Source: Takakia lepidozioides
Taxonomy: Eukaryota; Streptophyta; Takakiopsida; Takakiales; Takakiaceae
Reading direction: 5' to 3'
NCBI GenBank assembly: GCA_030704615.1
Contig: CM060731.1
Span: 7,938,001 to 8,002,000 of the forward strand
Length of the DNA stretch: 64,000 bases
Made by a program: the position numbers and the translations under genes. Below the pieces are notes generated by a model, which was not told the DNA's origin, searched no databases, and saw only the letters and a program-made list of their open reading frames with translations. This document shows positions 1 to 11,087 of the stretch, in pieces (the stretch's first letter is position 1; every line of letters starts with the position of its first letter).

Positions 1-1228
1 TGCCTTCGTCCCTTTCAAACTCCCTGAAGAAACAGTTGTTCCATATAGCACCCTTCTATCTCCGGATATATTGCTCAAGAGAGATTCTCGGCGTGGACAT
101 GGTAACAAAATAACCGTTATTTTGTAGTTTGTCGTGGACTCTCCCAATGCTACCACAACTCGTTTCTCTAGCTGCAACATGAAGGTAAATATAAGGTCAC
201 GTAGGAAAACAACATGGAAAAAGAGAAAAAATTCCAACATGCCAAAAGGGATCTCTGGTTTCTCACCTGGCTCCAGAATGTTTCTTTGTGAAGCCACTGG
301 TCAAATGAGTGGTCGCTGACTACTTTGATCACATTCGTTTTGGGGTCTTTCTCGGTTCTTGGAAACCCATACGTGTCCTTCACCAGAGGATCTGAGTTCC
401 AGATCTCCAACCATCTGATTTTGGTTGCGGTGTCCACCATTGAAATGGACAAGCGATGCAGTTTCTCTTGAGTCATTTCGTGCACTAGCTCAAGGAACTC
501 CGAGCCGAGACCTGGATCTGCAATGCAAATCTGCTTGTCGAACGCACTCAGCAGGTTCTTTCTATGGTTATCCATCTCGAATCTGATTGCTTCCGCCACC
601 CCTACCGCAGACCTCTCCTCCTCTGTGTGAGTGGCATAGTATTCGGCCTTAGCCTTCAAGCTTGTCTCAGCTATGTCTTGCTGCAAACAATCGAAAAGTT
701 ACACTCGTATCATTTGCATTGGCATTGTCACATTGAGGGAACATAGCAAGTGGATTCAAATTCTACTTCAGTTTACTTACCGTGTACATGTAGTCAAGAA
801 ATGTCTCTCTTGTTAGGCTATACCATGTGACGAGCTTTTTCTCGGCACATCTCTTCATTTGAGTTGGACTTCACACGTTCGCAAACGATTCAAGTGACAT
901 CATCCCGATCTTTTGAACCCGGAAAAAGATGTGACAGAGGTTGGTTGTTACGTGGGAGGTTTCGTTCAATCTGCAAAAAACAATCACATTACCATGTAAG
1001 AAAACCATGCACAAGAACAGAGCCATCTCATAAAGCAAAACCAAATCGCAAAACTTACTTGTTGATGTCTGCATGGCAGTCAGCAGCTGTGTGATTCGCC
1101 CTTTGTGATCCAGGACCATGGAAAGAACGCTCCAGTGCCAGTCCTTTTCGTCCGAGTGCAAATCGGATATGTAGTCCATCCAGGCAAGCAATCGGTGATT
1201 GCCATCCCACACAAGAAAACATCTTCCC
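1..1228 (-). pseudogene. Diverged ParB-like/methyltransferase gene fragment
   Basis: Read on the minus strand, this is a distant relative of the second gene of the MULE copies in this window. At about 1228-1055 it has VWDGNHRLLAWMDY followed by a DxHW segment, matching the ParB-like exon. A GTAAGT donor at about 1054 and a TTTTTTGCAG acceptor at about 972 lead to an exon with TTNLCHIFFRV, matching TTNLSHMLFRV of the MULE gene. The exon at 686-280 has IADPGLGSEF and EKLHRLS, matching IADPALGADF and EKLHRLA, then runs straight into RWLEIWN and ends at WSQ before a GTGAG donor. A possible further exon lies at 178-1. One-base shifts near 1215 and 1060 break the ParB exon, so this is a pseudogene fragment. 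It lacks the AATTCGGCGCC arrays of the MULE copies. Its upstream end was cut off by the inversion breakpoint at 1228/1229. It could be an old element or an unrelated gene family that shares the domains. Confidence 0.75.
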
Positions 1229-1738
1229 CTTCTGTGAATGACAAAGGGAAATGATCTTTCGTCGTACAAGCATTCAACTTCTTATAGTTCACACAAACTC
1301 TCAGTTTACCATTCTTCTTGGGAACTATCACAATGGGTGACAACCAAGTTGTATACTCTATCGGGTATATAAACTTAGCCTCAGCCAACTTCTTCATGAT
1401 CTCTTCCCCAACCTTCTGTGCATAGTTGGGATTCATTCTGTACCTTGCCTGTTTGATTGGTACTGACCCTGGTTCAGTTCAATCTTATGCTGACAGATCT
1501 AAGGTGGTATCCCTTTCAGATCCTCGTAGCTCCAAGCAAACACATCTCTGTATTTGATGAATAGACTCTTAGCTTCTTCAAAGAATTCTGGATCCAAATC
1601 AGCCCCTACCTTCACCATCCTCGGTTCCTCTTCAGTTCCCACATTCATTTCTCTCACCTGCTCATCAGTTGTGATTGTCCAACCAGTCACCACTTCATCC
1701 TGTAAACTCACAATGACTGGTTCCTCTAGGATTTCCAT
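1229..1738 (-). pseudogene. Reverse transcriptase N-terminal part (split, element 1)
   Basis: A segment ending SYEDLKGIPP (1738-1499) gives the usual linker upstream of gypsy RT. After a stop and frame change, 1436-1229 encodes MNPNYAQKVGEEI, the fingers motif SPIVIVPKKNGKLRVCVNY and KLNACTTKDHFPLSF. The palm with the catalytic aspartates is not here: it lies at 7111 and onwards on the opposite strand. The element 2 copy at about 18755-17810 shows the uninterrupted arrangement. This half cannot make an active enzyme by itself. Confidence 0.88.
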
Positions 1739-2328
1739 TTCTCCCTCTCTTTCTTCATAGAAATGTGGTGGGAACTGCTTGTTTCACCCTCAATTGGTGT
1801 TGCTGTCACTACACCACAGCAGATACCTTTTAAACAACTTAGGCTTTCCAGTTGCATCTCTGTAACCTGCTCCCACTCTGGGTGTGCAGCGAACAGAGTA
1901 GCTTCCTGCTCCTCATCAAGTCCTCCCCTCCTGTCATACTCCCTGACCCCTTGAGGTCTTCTCGTAGCAGGTAGTCTACTAGATTTCTTAGTGGTGATTT
2001 GTATCTTGTGCATCCCATCATGCACAATTAGTAACTGGGAATTCCAGTCATGGAATACCCTGGCCTGTTTCAGCCACGATCGACCCAGCAATAAGGAGTA
2101 AGCTTCCATGACTTCATCCATTTTCAACACAGTTACTGTGATCTTAAAGATCATCTTTTGAATCTGTATCTTAACTCCTCTTATCAATCCCAATGGCTGA
2201 ACACTTCTTTGATCTGCCATTGTTACTGTAAATGGGGCTGGTTTCATGTTACTTAGACCAAGCTTCTGCTTTAATTGGTCTGTCATGATATTCACTCCAG
2301 AGTCTCCATCTATCAGTACATCAGTTAG
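1726..2328 (-). pseudogene. Retropepsin-like aspartic protease (element 1)
   Basis: After an in-frame TAA that ends gag at 2329, the same frame continues with LTDVLIDGDSGVNIM. This corresponds to the D-S/T-G block of retroviral-type proteases, with an extra Asp where GGS is common in plant gypsy proteases. Further on are LLGRSWL (a typical hydrophobic-G flap/second-loop motif) and HDW. The C-terminal part is acidic (DEEQEATLFAAHPEWEQV) and ends at a stop at 1726 before the RT linker in another frame. Protease would process the Gag-Pol polyprotein in the virus-like particle. The shared frame suggests gag and PR were originally one reading frame. Confidence 0.75.
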
Positions 2329-4860
2329 TTATGTGCTTCCAATTCTCAATTGGATTACTGGCATAGAATCATCAAAGTCCATGACTGTTTCTCGCCCTTC
2401 CGGCTTCACATTATAACTGGTTACCTTGCTGTTTAGGTCTGTGTTCTCTGTCACATGGGCAATCTGATTGATTGCTTGATACAGCCTGTGCCTACAATAA
2501 GTAGCCACAGCCAATAGATGTCCAATGGTAATCTCCGCTTTGGACTGGCATATTACTTCAGCCAAAGTCCCTTCATTACTCTGCATTTCTGTAGCTTCTT
2601 TTTTCCCTTCATCCTCACTAACTTCCTCTTCTATTTCAGAATCAGAGGAATCTGCCATAGGAATATCAGTACTCTTCTGCATTTCCCTTATGGTATCTGC
2701 CACTTCTTTGTGCAGTTCCTTCTCATCTCTCCAAGCCTCATCATCTTCAGGCACATCATTGCCATCTTCATTATCATCACCTTCCTCATCTACTGGAGGT
2801 ATTAATTTAGCTTTGCTTCTGGTTACTATCATTGTACTTACTTCTGGTACAACACATGGCCTAACCATGTGAGCTGCCACCACTGGCCCCTCATTCACAG
2901 GAGCTCTCATCTCATTCTGGTGTCTGATCCAGAATGGACAGGCTGCTTTGCGATGTCCTGCCTGATTACAATAGTAACACAGTTCTTCCGCATTAGGTCC
3001 TTGCCCTTGGTCTGTTCTGGGATTGTTTCTGTAATCCTGATTCCCTGGCTGGTAATTCCCCCTTGGATTACCCTGATAGTTGCCTCTGGAATTTCCTTGG
3101 TAATTCCCTCTTGGATTACCTCTCCCTTCCATGCCATTGTTATAACCACCAGACCTACCATAGTGGTCCTGATCACTTTTTCTTCTTGGCTGGGGCTGCA
3201 CCTGATGCACCCTTACTTGCCTAGGTTCTCTTGCATCTATCCTTCTGTTGTAGTAACAATTCTCAGTAGAATGGTTATCCATTTTACAGATAGTACAATG
3301 TTTCTCCTTCATGTGGCATTCAGTGGTGGTATGGCCTTCATTCTGGCATTTTGCACACCAAACACCCTTCCTCCAATGTGTTGCAGCCTCTGTGGCACAC
3401 TTCTTCAAAATTTCTTCTAATCTTTTCTCATAGTTATCCCTCTTCAACTTTTCCTTCCTCTTACTCTTCCTCTTAAGCTCTTGCTCTTCTTCCTCATCTG
3501 ATTCATCCTCAGAGTCCTCATCATCCCTTTTCTCTCTCCTGAGCATTCCCAATTGCTCAATTCTGTTCGCTGTTTCAAATGCCTCCTCCACTGTATTATG
3601 GGGTAACATATCCACTTTCTTTTGCAACTCTGGTCTTAGTCCACTCACAAACCAAGTCTTTTGTAAATTTGGTGCTGGTACAACAGCCAACTTTTTCATC
3701 ATCAATTCCATCTTTTCCATATACTCCTCAACAGTTTCATGCTTCTTTTGCTTTAACTGTTGTAAACTTCCATACACTTCATCCTCAGTTTTACTTGTCC
3801 TGAACCTATTTCGGAATGTTGTATTCAAGCCATTCTAGGTTAGGAAATGATTATCAGGGAATCTTGCATACCATTCACTTGCTTTCTTTATAAGTGAACA
3901 AGGAAACAGTCTAATCTTGGCATCATCGCCATTCTCATTGTTCACAATACACATGTGCTCAAATTGGCTAATGTGTACATCAGAATCCCATTTTCCTGAA
4001 TATATTGGAAAAGGTGGTTTTGCCCGTGTTGGTTGTAACGCCATCTGTGGCCCTACCCCCTGCCCACTGATAGGTGTTGGCCCCCTTGCTAGTGCTGGTC
4101 CTTGAGGACCTGTGATAGTTGTGGTGGAACTTCCATCAAGTGTTGGCCCCTGAGCACTCCTTGCTACTATCCCCACTATATTCACAGTATTCCCAGCTCC
4201 AGTTGCACTACTTCCCACACTCCCTGTCCCCCCAGAGCCAGATCCAGGCTGCCCGCCTGATCCCCCTGAGCCGACACCTTCGTTGGCCTGTGATCCAAGT
4301 GCTCCACTTGATCCAGGTCCAACGGGTTGGGATGTCCTGGTTGTAGTCTCAACCTCAGCTATGGGGTCTACTTCTTCATACTCTTCATCTTCCAATTTCT
4401 TCTCTCTGTTTTTATCTTCCAAGTTCTGCCCTTGGGTTTCTTCTTCTTCACTCATGTAACTCAATTGCAATGGTGTTGGAGAGTTTGAACTCTCCGTTGG
4501 CTCTGCCACATCCTCTCCTCCTTCTTCATCTTCTGTTTCAGAAACTGGAGTTCCTGCTTTTGGTGTTCCATGCCAACTCTTATCAAAGATTTCTGTCAAA
4601 TCTTTTATCCAGGGATGTACCTCAGATCTTTCACCTCATGGTTGATCTTCTTCCTGTACCAATTCCCTTAATCTTTCTTGCAAAGAAAAAGAAGGAGTGG
4701 CATCCAACTCTAGTTCTTCCGGTATGGGTGATGTATTCTCTGATCTTAATGGTGTGGGAGGTCCAGATGATTCCCCTATGTCTATTCCTCTCTCCCAAAG
4801 ATATGGATAATTAGCTTTCAGATAACTTCTCTGGAGTCTAGCTTCTCTTTCATCACTCAT
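2329..4860 (-). pseudogene. Gag polyprotein with three CCHC zinc knuckles (element 1)
   Basis: A single minus-strand frame runs from ATG at 4860 to a stop at 2329, interrupted only by in-frame stops at about 4636 and 3835 (about 840 codons). Order: a short N-terminal segment (SDEREARLQRSYLKANYPYL), an acidic and Gly/Ser-rich linker, then the capsid-like retrotransposon gag region (PPFPIYSGKWD, LFPCSLIKKASEWYARF, then FRNRFRTSKTEDEVYGSL and FVSGLRPELQKKV). Three zinc knuckles follow: CAKCQNEGHTTTEC, CTICKMDNHSTENC and CYYCNQAGHRKAAC, with RGNYQGN-type repeats between them. The C-terminal tail is strongly acidic. Gag packages element RNA in the cytoplasm. The two stops mean this copy is not translated whole. 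Confidence 0.88.
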
Positions 4861-4880
4861 GTCTCATGTCTTTCATTTCT

Positions 4881-5571
4881 TTAATGTGGCAATAACCAAA
4901 AATCTCTTCTGTAGTATCTCTCATATATGCCTGGGTTTCTTTTAAGCTTCAATGCACCCTTGGCTATACTAGAAGTCTTCGTTACCATATAACCATATGG
5001 CAAACAAGTCTGAAAAGCTGTTCTTGGTGTGAGTTTGATCCACATAATATCCTTTGGAATCCAATTCTTTACCAGTACAAGCTCCTCATGCATATGAGTA
5101 TAAACATTCACCTTCTTTTCCTCCCAGCCTTCAAACTCTACTCGCTTAATGGATAGCAATGCTATCACATAAACCAGTGTTGGTAACCAACGTGCTCTTC
5201 CTCTACAGGCCACCTGATAAATCTTTATCACTCCTTTCTCCAGACCCCACTCAGGGTCAGCATCATGCACTCTCTTAAGAATGTTTTCTTTACAACCGTC
5301 TGGCAATTCCAAGAACCTCTGAAAGAATTGTTTGGACAATCTTTCCTTCTCAGTTCCAAATTTGATTCACATCAAATTCTTTCATTCTCCAACCACCATG
5401 ATCCCACCAGATGCATGTCACATCTGGTTGTTCATGACCCAGTTCCCCAGTATGGTCGCCAAATGTCAAGCGGCTTTTATTCACCCATCCCTTCACTATC
5501 CGAGGTGGAAACTCCAAGATAGAAGAGTTGGATATCTCTAAGCACTCAGCCCACTCAGAACAATCAGTCAT
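4881..5571 (-). pseudogene. Leader ORF that begins inside the LTR (element 1)
   Basis: The frame starts at an ATG at 5571 inside the LTR (MTDCSEWAECLEIS), runs through the LTR end and the primer-binding site (TFGDHTGELGHEQPDV), and stops near 5350. A second open stretch (5339-4881, 152 codons) starts MSKQFFQRFLELPDG and ends RRDFWLLPH just upstream of gag. In element 2 the two stretches are joined without a stop (19103-18750), so the ancestral product was one protein. No known domain recognised. The second part contains a hydrophobic stretch (LPTLVYVIALLSI) that could be a buried helix or a weak membrane segment. Confidence 0.65.
5443..5463 (-). promoter_or_regulatory. Primer-binding site, element 1
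   Basis: Directly inside the LTR edge the minus strand reads TTTGGCGACCATACTGGGG. The TGG start, pairing with tRNA CCA ends, lies two bases after the LTR terminal CA, as expected for minus-strand priming. The identical sequence occurs at the same place in element 2. The tRNA was not identified. Confidence 0.75.
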
Positions 5572-6515
5572 GACCTACAACTAGTGAATCATGGTTGTGC
5601 TTCCTATTTGTATTCCTTCTTGTCTTCATGTTATCAATTTACCTTACCGTGTATACTGAAGCATCAGATTGCTTCAGTATCTACTAAGTTCCAATTAATC
5701 ATGCATTCATTCCACAACTTCTCTCATGTCTCTCTACACAGTATGTTTGTATCGATTCAGTATCGGATTAAGATTAATCATGTATCATGCCTATGCCATG
5801 GTGTCCCTAATCTACCCTCTGTATAATTTTACAGTTTGCATGAATTAAGCCTCAATCAAGTCATCATCTCCTCTTCACTGTTTCCGCTCTCCGTTACGTC
5901 TCCTCCTCTCCTGAACAAGTCGCCCTCATCAAGAAGTGATCCCCTTCCTGTTGCCGCCCTGCCTAATCTATCCGCAAGCTGTTCTAATCACCTAACTAAC
6001 TAACTGTCACCCCTGAAGTAACATGTTATATCTGCAGATGTCGTTCCCACATAGTCGTTCCCTGTCAATGATAACTGCTCCCCATGTACACTGTGACAGG
6101 CTGTGTCAAGCTGTGCCGAGCTGTGACTGGCTGTGTAAAGCTGTGTCGGGCTGTGACTGGCTGTGCGAAGATGTGTCGAGCTGTGTTAGACTATGCTGTG
6201 ATAGACTGTGATGGGCTGTGTAAAGCTGTGTCGGGCTGTGACTGGCTGTGCGAAGCTGTGTCGGTTGTGTCAGACTGTGTCTGGCTGTGATAGAATGTGA
6301 CGGGCTGTGTAAAGCTGTGTCGGGGTGTGACTGGCTGTGTCAGATTGTGTCTGGCTGTGATAAATTGTGACAAGTTGTCTACCCCCCCTAAAGCCTGCGC
6401 CTGCCATCCCTAAGGCTCCTGTTGGTCTCAGTCTACCATTCATAAGTCTGCGCAAAAATTAAGGGTACCCCACAGAACCCGTAAAAGCGTTTAAGTCCCA
6501 AGCAGCCCTCTAACA
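5464..6515 (-). repeat. 5' LTR of element 1 (1052 bp)
   Basis: On the minus strand it begins TGTTAGAGGGCTGCTTGG and ends CTTGACA, giving TG...CA ends. Its partner is the 3' LTR at 38147-39087, which has the same ends and order. It contains the CTGTGACTGGCTGTGTCGGG minisatellite (6080-6372). The length difference between the partners (1052 versus 941 bp) is mostly in this minisatellite. Confidence 0.9.
6080..6372. repeat. CTGTG minisatellite in LTR
   Basis: Imperfect tandem copies of 10- and 20-bp units such as GCTGTGACTGGCTGTGTCGG. Related arrays occur in the other LTRs (10836-10986, 19616-19734, 38289-38466, 54040-54216), differing in copy number. They also occur, in the sense that reads cacagcctatcacagccc, inside the coding region after integrase. 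Confidence 0.85.
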
Positions 6516-7110
6516 CCAGCAAGGCGTTTGATTTATCGTTCATTCATACGTTCATCCAGTGTACAAAAATTATATTTCGTACATTCATCCAATAGCTGCC
6601 AACAAGGCGTTTGTTTATCATTCGTTCAGATAGTTCAGTTGTTTTGTTTCACTAACCTTTCATACGTTCATCCAATAGCTGCCAGCAAGGCATTTTTTTT
6701 TATCATTCGTTCAGATAATTTAGTTGTTTTGTTTCACTAACCTTAACCAACACACGATTAGTTTACTATTAATGAGCTGGGTCAGTTAAAACGTAGTTAA
6801 GTTGTTTTACTTCTTATTATCCACATATATATTGCTATATAATTTATATATTGTGATTACACGTGCCATTACTTAACTGGTTGTCTCAGTCCGCTCATTT
6901 TAGGTAGTCAAAGTTTCTCACTACAGTCAAAATTTTCACGGTTGTCTAGCACCTTGAATATTTTAATATAAATTTTGACTGCAAAATGGTTGGAACAGTC
7001 GAAAGTGACAACAGTCAACGCCAGCGTCAAACAAAATCGTCGATTACATAGGGTGTGTTGTAGTGTGTGTTCTATGTTTCCACAACGAACACGAAGGGAG
7101 AAGAGTGCCG
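6516..7110. other. Flanking target DNA with 80-bp repeats, no gene
   Basis: The 5 bases 6516-6520 (ccagc) are one copy of the element 1 target duplication. Next come about two and a half diverged units of about 75-80 bp containing ttcatccaatagctgcca, tatcattcgttcagata and gttgttttgtttcacta (6520-6740). AT-rich sequence without recognisable coding capacity follows to 7110. The reverse complement of this repeat continues after the 3' LTR at 39093, confirming that both flanks come from the same target. Confidence 0.7.
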
Positions 7111-8397
7111 GTATTGGACACTGTGGCAGGCCATGAGATGTACTCATTCATGGATGGCTTCAGTGGTTATAATCAAGTGCAAATGGCAGAAGAAGATCAG
7201 GGAAAGACAGCTTTCATCACAGACTGGGGTGCTTATGCATACAAAGTCATGCCTTTTGGACTTTGTAATGCACCAACAACCTTTTAGAGAGTGATAAGTG
7301 AATCTTTTCATGAGTATCTGGATGATTTCATGCAGGTGTTCTTGGATGATTTCAGTGTGTACAGCTCTAAGAATGAGCACTTGTATAAATTGGAGTTATG
7401 TTTGGCCAGATGCAGGATGAGAGGTCTGGGCCTGAATCCAGATAAGTGTACTTTCTGTGTGAACTCAGGGGTGCTTTTGGGACACATTGTGTGTAAGAGG
7501 GGACTTCTTGTAGATCCTAGAAAGACAGAGGCCATTAAAGCCTCTCCACCACCCGTAAATGTTAAGAGTCTAAGGAGATTCCTTGGACAAACCAGTTATT
7601 ACAGAAGATTTGTCAGACGGTATGCACAGATAGCAGCACCATTGAGCAAGCTTCTGAAGAAAGATGCAGTGTTTGCATAGACAGCTGAATGTCAACAGGC
7701 TTTTGAAGAACTTACATTGTCAGTAACAACTACACCTGTGTTGATTAACCCTCACTGACATGTAGTATTTCATGTTCACTGTGACGCCTCAGGAGAAGCG
7801 TTGGGAGCAGTGTTAGCCCAAAATGTTACAGGAAACATAGATTCACCTGTGTACTATGCTAGCAGGTTGATGAACAGTGTTGAAAGGAACTATAGCACAA
7901 CTGAAAGAGAAGCATTGGCAATGATTTATGCAGTCAAGAAATTCAGACATTACCTATTGGGAAGGAAGTTTATGTTTTATGTGGATCATCAGGCTCTGAT
8001 TTATTTGGTGAACAAGCCTTTGATAAGTGGAAGGATAGCAAGGTGGTTAATAATCTTGCATGAGTTTGAGTTCGAAGTTGTTTACAAGCCTGGCCGTTTG
8101 CATCTTGTGGCAGATCACTTGTCACGCCTATCAACAGGAGAGCCCGCTACAGCAGTAGACGACCAACTACCTGATGCGAGTTTGTTTGTAGTGGAGGTGC
8201 AGAGAAGTGCAGATGACTGGTTAGATTGGCACTGGCCAATCAGATACTACCTTACTCATGGTCAGTGCCCACCTAGTTATGGAAAGGAGCAGAGGAAGAG
8301 AATCGCTATCAAGGCTTTACCTTATACTATGATAGGGGGCGGAATGTATAAGCTAGGACCTGATGGAGTACTTAAAACGATGCTTGTACCACCATGA
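7111..8397 (+). pseudogene. RT palm/thumb and RNase H (element 1)
   Basis: The frame continues the RT interrupted at 1229: FMDGFSGYNQV, AFITDWGAYAYKVMPFGLCNAP, then the catalytic block FLDDFSVYS (FLDD in place of the usual YxDD), GLNPDKC and LGHIV. The connection domain has RRFLGQTSYYRRFV and PLSKLLKKDAVFA. RNase H follows with HCDASGEALGAVLAQ, STTEREALAMIYAVKKFRHYL, YVDHQAL and VADHLSRL. In-frame stops fall at about 7285 (Gln in element 2), 7678 (Trp in element 2) and 7756-7758. The last TGA is shared with element 2. A frame change occurs near 8383. These breaks make the copy non-functional. Confidence 0.9.
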
Positions 8398-9213
8398 AGT
8401 AAATAAAGTCTTGGAGGAAGTTCATAAAGAAGTGGCTGAAGGTCATTTTGGAGAAGAGACTACCAATAGAAAGATACTACTTGGAGGTTACTGGTGGCCT
8501 ACTTTGTTCAAGGATGTACACAAGTATTGTAAGAGTTGTGATGAGTGTCAGATACTAGGACCATTGCAGAGATATGGGAAGATGGCTTTGTATCCTACGA
8601 TGCCACTGAACCATTTCAGAAATGGGGACTAGACTTTGTTGGACCAATTAACCCACCAGCCAAGAATACACAGAACAAGTATATAATCACAGCCACTGAT
8701 TATACTACAAAGTGGGTGGAAGCTAAAGCTCTGAGGGACAACACAGCTAAGTCCACAGGAAGGTTCATGTATGAGAACATACTTACAAGATTTGGCTGTC
8801 CCCTGGAATTTATCAGTGACCAGGGAAGTCACTTCATTAATGAGACCATAGAACTATTGACTAAAGAGTTCATGATTGTGCATAGGAAGAATACAACTTA
8901 TTACCCACAGGGTAATGGGCAGGCAGAGGCTACCAACAAAATACTATGTACTATCTTGGCTAAGATAGTCAATGCAAACAGAACAGATTGGGATACAAAG
9001 CTGTTGACGGCTTTGTGGTCATACAGGACTTCATATAAAGTCACCACTAAGTATACACCATTCCAATTAGTTTATGGTATGGAAGCTTTACTTCCAGTGG
9101 AGTTCTTGTTACCTACCATGAGAACGGAATGGGGAAGGAGAACGGAATTAGAAGATTCAATTAAGGTCAGGAAACATGAATTAATCATGTGGAAGAAGTA
9201 CGTGCTGATGTAG
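8371..9213 (+). pseudogene. Integrase (element 1)
   Basis: The N-terminal HHCC zinc domain is visible as HHEVNKVLEEVH and HFGEET followed by YCKSCDEC. The catalytic core has WGLDFVGPI (first Asp), FISDQGSHF (second Asp) and GNGQAEATNKIL (Glu), the DD35E triad. It joins element cDNA to host DNA in the nucleus. The frame changes near 8630 and again near 9200, just before the C-terminal GPY/F domain. Element 2 carries a near-identical core at 17072-15981 on the other strand. Confidence 0.88.
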
Positions 9214-10079
9214 CAGATAACATGACTAGAATTCAAATTAAGAGGCAGGGTCAATTTGATGAAGGTAAACTGAAAACTTTTAAGACGGGTGATTTGGTTC
9301 TGTGGTTGCAGAAGAAGGGGAAGATTAAGGCTTCTAAGCTTAAATCACCATGGAAAGGACCTTATGTTATACAGAAGATGTATGATAACAACACCGTCAT
9401 GTTACAAACCATTAACAAAGAGATGTTGGGAAGAGTCAATGCCAATAAGTTGAAAGGATACAGTGGTATCCACGACAAACCATTGCAACACGATTTGCAT
9501 ATTGAAACACAGACACAGTCACGGGCTGCACCGGTAATACCAACGGAGCATGAAGCACTTGTCGTAAAGCCGAATGGGTATGGCCTGAGCGGAGAACACG
9601 GGTGTTTGCACAGTTATCACAGCCCACCACAGCATCACACAGCCTATCACAGCCCATCACAGTGTCACACAGCCTATCACAGTCCGCCACAGTTAGACAC
9701 AGCCTGTCACAGCCCAACACAGCCCATGCGGGTTACACAGTCCATAGGGTCAGTGACAGGTGGACACGGGTTAACGTCAGAAAAGTGGCCGTCAAGTGAA
9801 AGAGAAGTTTGGAAGTCAAACTCGGAGAATGTGTCACGCAAACAGGGGAAGTCGGAGGCATGTCTAAAAATGAACACGTGGTCACTAGGGCGAAGCACAC
9901 CGTTGTGCATAAATTGCAGAAGTGGGTATCATCATGTCGCGGCCCTTTGCCTTGAGGGCAGGGGGTCGGGACACATGAGGGGCTGCCCCTGTGGTGGGGG
10001 CAGCGGCAGCGATAGGTATGGGGGGGCTGAAGCACCCTTGAGTGCCCAAGGCACTCAAGGAGGCGGAGGCGCTCACTAG
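9189..10079 (+). pseudogene. Integrase C-terminus and repeat-bearing tail (element 1)
   Basis: Begins with the end of integrase: GDLVLWLQKKGKIKASKL and SPWKGPYVIQKMYDNNT, the GPY/F module, with no chromodomain after it. Then comes a tail encoded by the cacagcctatcacagccc minisatellite, giving AYHSPSQCHTAYHSPPQ-type repeats (9610-9725), and then a Cys/His cluster CINCRSGYHHVAALC. The end is Gly-rich and stops at 10079. The region up to the element 2 insertion at 10214 has no further open frame. Function of the tail is unknown. Similar repeats in element 2 show that it is a family trait. Confidence 0.75.
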
Positions 10080-10209
10080 GTGGAGCCCCGCACACCGGGT
10101 TGCGGTGGGGGTGGCTCCACAAGGGGTGGTGGTAGCTTAGCGGGACTTAGTGGGGGTGGCATAGGACTCACCATGGGGGCGGAGACCTCGTGGTGGGAGT
10201 CGTGGGGAG

Positions 10210-10214
10210 TCTTG
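10210..10214. repeat. Target-site duplication TCTTG, left copy of element 2
   Basis: TCTTG directly precedes the LTR start at 10215 and recurs directly after the other LTR at 19833-19837. Confidence 0.9.
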
Positions 10215-11087
10215 TGTCGCGCGGCTTCTACTCACCCATCCCTTCGCTATCCGAGGCGGAAACTCCAAGATAGAAGAGTTGGAAATCTTCAAGTACTCAG
10301 CCCGCTCAGAACAATCAGTCATGACCTACAGCTAGTGTATCATGGGAGTGTTTCCTATTTGTTTTCCTTCCCGCATTCATGTTAGCTAGTTACCTTACTG
10401 CTGGTAATTAGGTATCAGTTTGCTCCATCAACTCATCCATTCATTCCACAGCTTCACTCAGATCCCTCTACACAATGTGAGTATGAAGCGTGTATCAGAT
10501 TAATATCTATCAAGTATCAGGCTAAAGTCCTGGAGTCTCTAATCTGCTCTACATTATAATTCTACTGCTTGCTATCATTAAGCATCAACAGATCCTCCTC
10601 CTACTCCGTGCTCTCCATCTTTCTGCTCAGAGATACGCTCTCTCCTCCTTTCCCCCAGTGATGTCCGAAGTCTCCCCCCAGAAGTGCCCCCCTCTCATCT
10701 CCGCTGCCCGCTTTCTCCCTTCCCCCCTGTTCTAACCGTTTTCCTTCACTAACCGTCCTCCGTGAATTACATGTTCCCCGGCAGATGTTGTTCCCCACAG
10801 TCGTTCCCTGTCATGATAACCGTTCCCTACGACTGTGACAGCTGTGTCAGACTGTGACGGCTGTTTCGGGCTGTGTCGGGCTGTGACTGGCTGTGTATGG
10901 TTGTGACGGGCTGTGACTGTGTCGGGCTGTGTATGGCTGTGACGGGCTGTGACTGTGTCGGGCTGTGTATGGCTGTGACGGGCTGTCTTAAAAAATTAAG
11001 GGTACCCCTCAGAATCCATAGAAGTGTCTAAGTCCCAGACTCCACAGAACCCATAAAAATGTCTAAGTCCTAGACTGCCTCCTAACA
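10215..11087 (-). repeat. 3' LTR of element 2 (873 bp)
   Basis: Plus-strand ends are TGTCGCGCGG and CCTCCTAACA. Nearly identical to 18996-19832. It holds more CTGTG minisatellite units (10836-10986) than its partner, which explains the 36-bp length difference. Confidence 0.92.

Larger units (their letters stand above)
1229..6515 (-). mobile_element. Gypsy element 1, inverted 5' part (LTR, leader, gag, PR, RT start)
   Basis: This block carries, in minus-strand order, a 5' LTR, primer-binding site, leader ORF, gag, protease and the first part of reverse transcriptase. RT stops at 1229 just after FTE, and the very next codons of RT (VLDTVAGHEMY) appear on the plus strand at 7111. The LTR outer flank is ccagc (6516-6520), the reverse complement of the GCTGG that follows the 3' LTR at 39088. 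The parts at 1229-6515 and 7111-39087 are therefore one insertion rearranged by an inversion. Family placement is Ty3/gypsy, from the RT and integrase order and the GPY/F-type integrase tail without a chromodomain. Confidence 0.88.

Noticed and set aside
7144-7535. Minus-strand frames opposite RT at 7144-7535
   Set aside because: Shadows of the RT coding strand; the same shadows occur opposite element 2 RT.
9189-10079. Chromodomain after integrase
   Set aside because: Only the GPY/F segment is visible; the following sequence is minisatellite-encoded and Gly-rich, with no aromatic-cage pattern.
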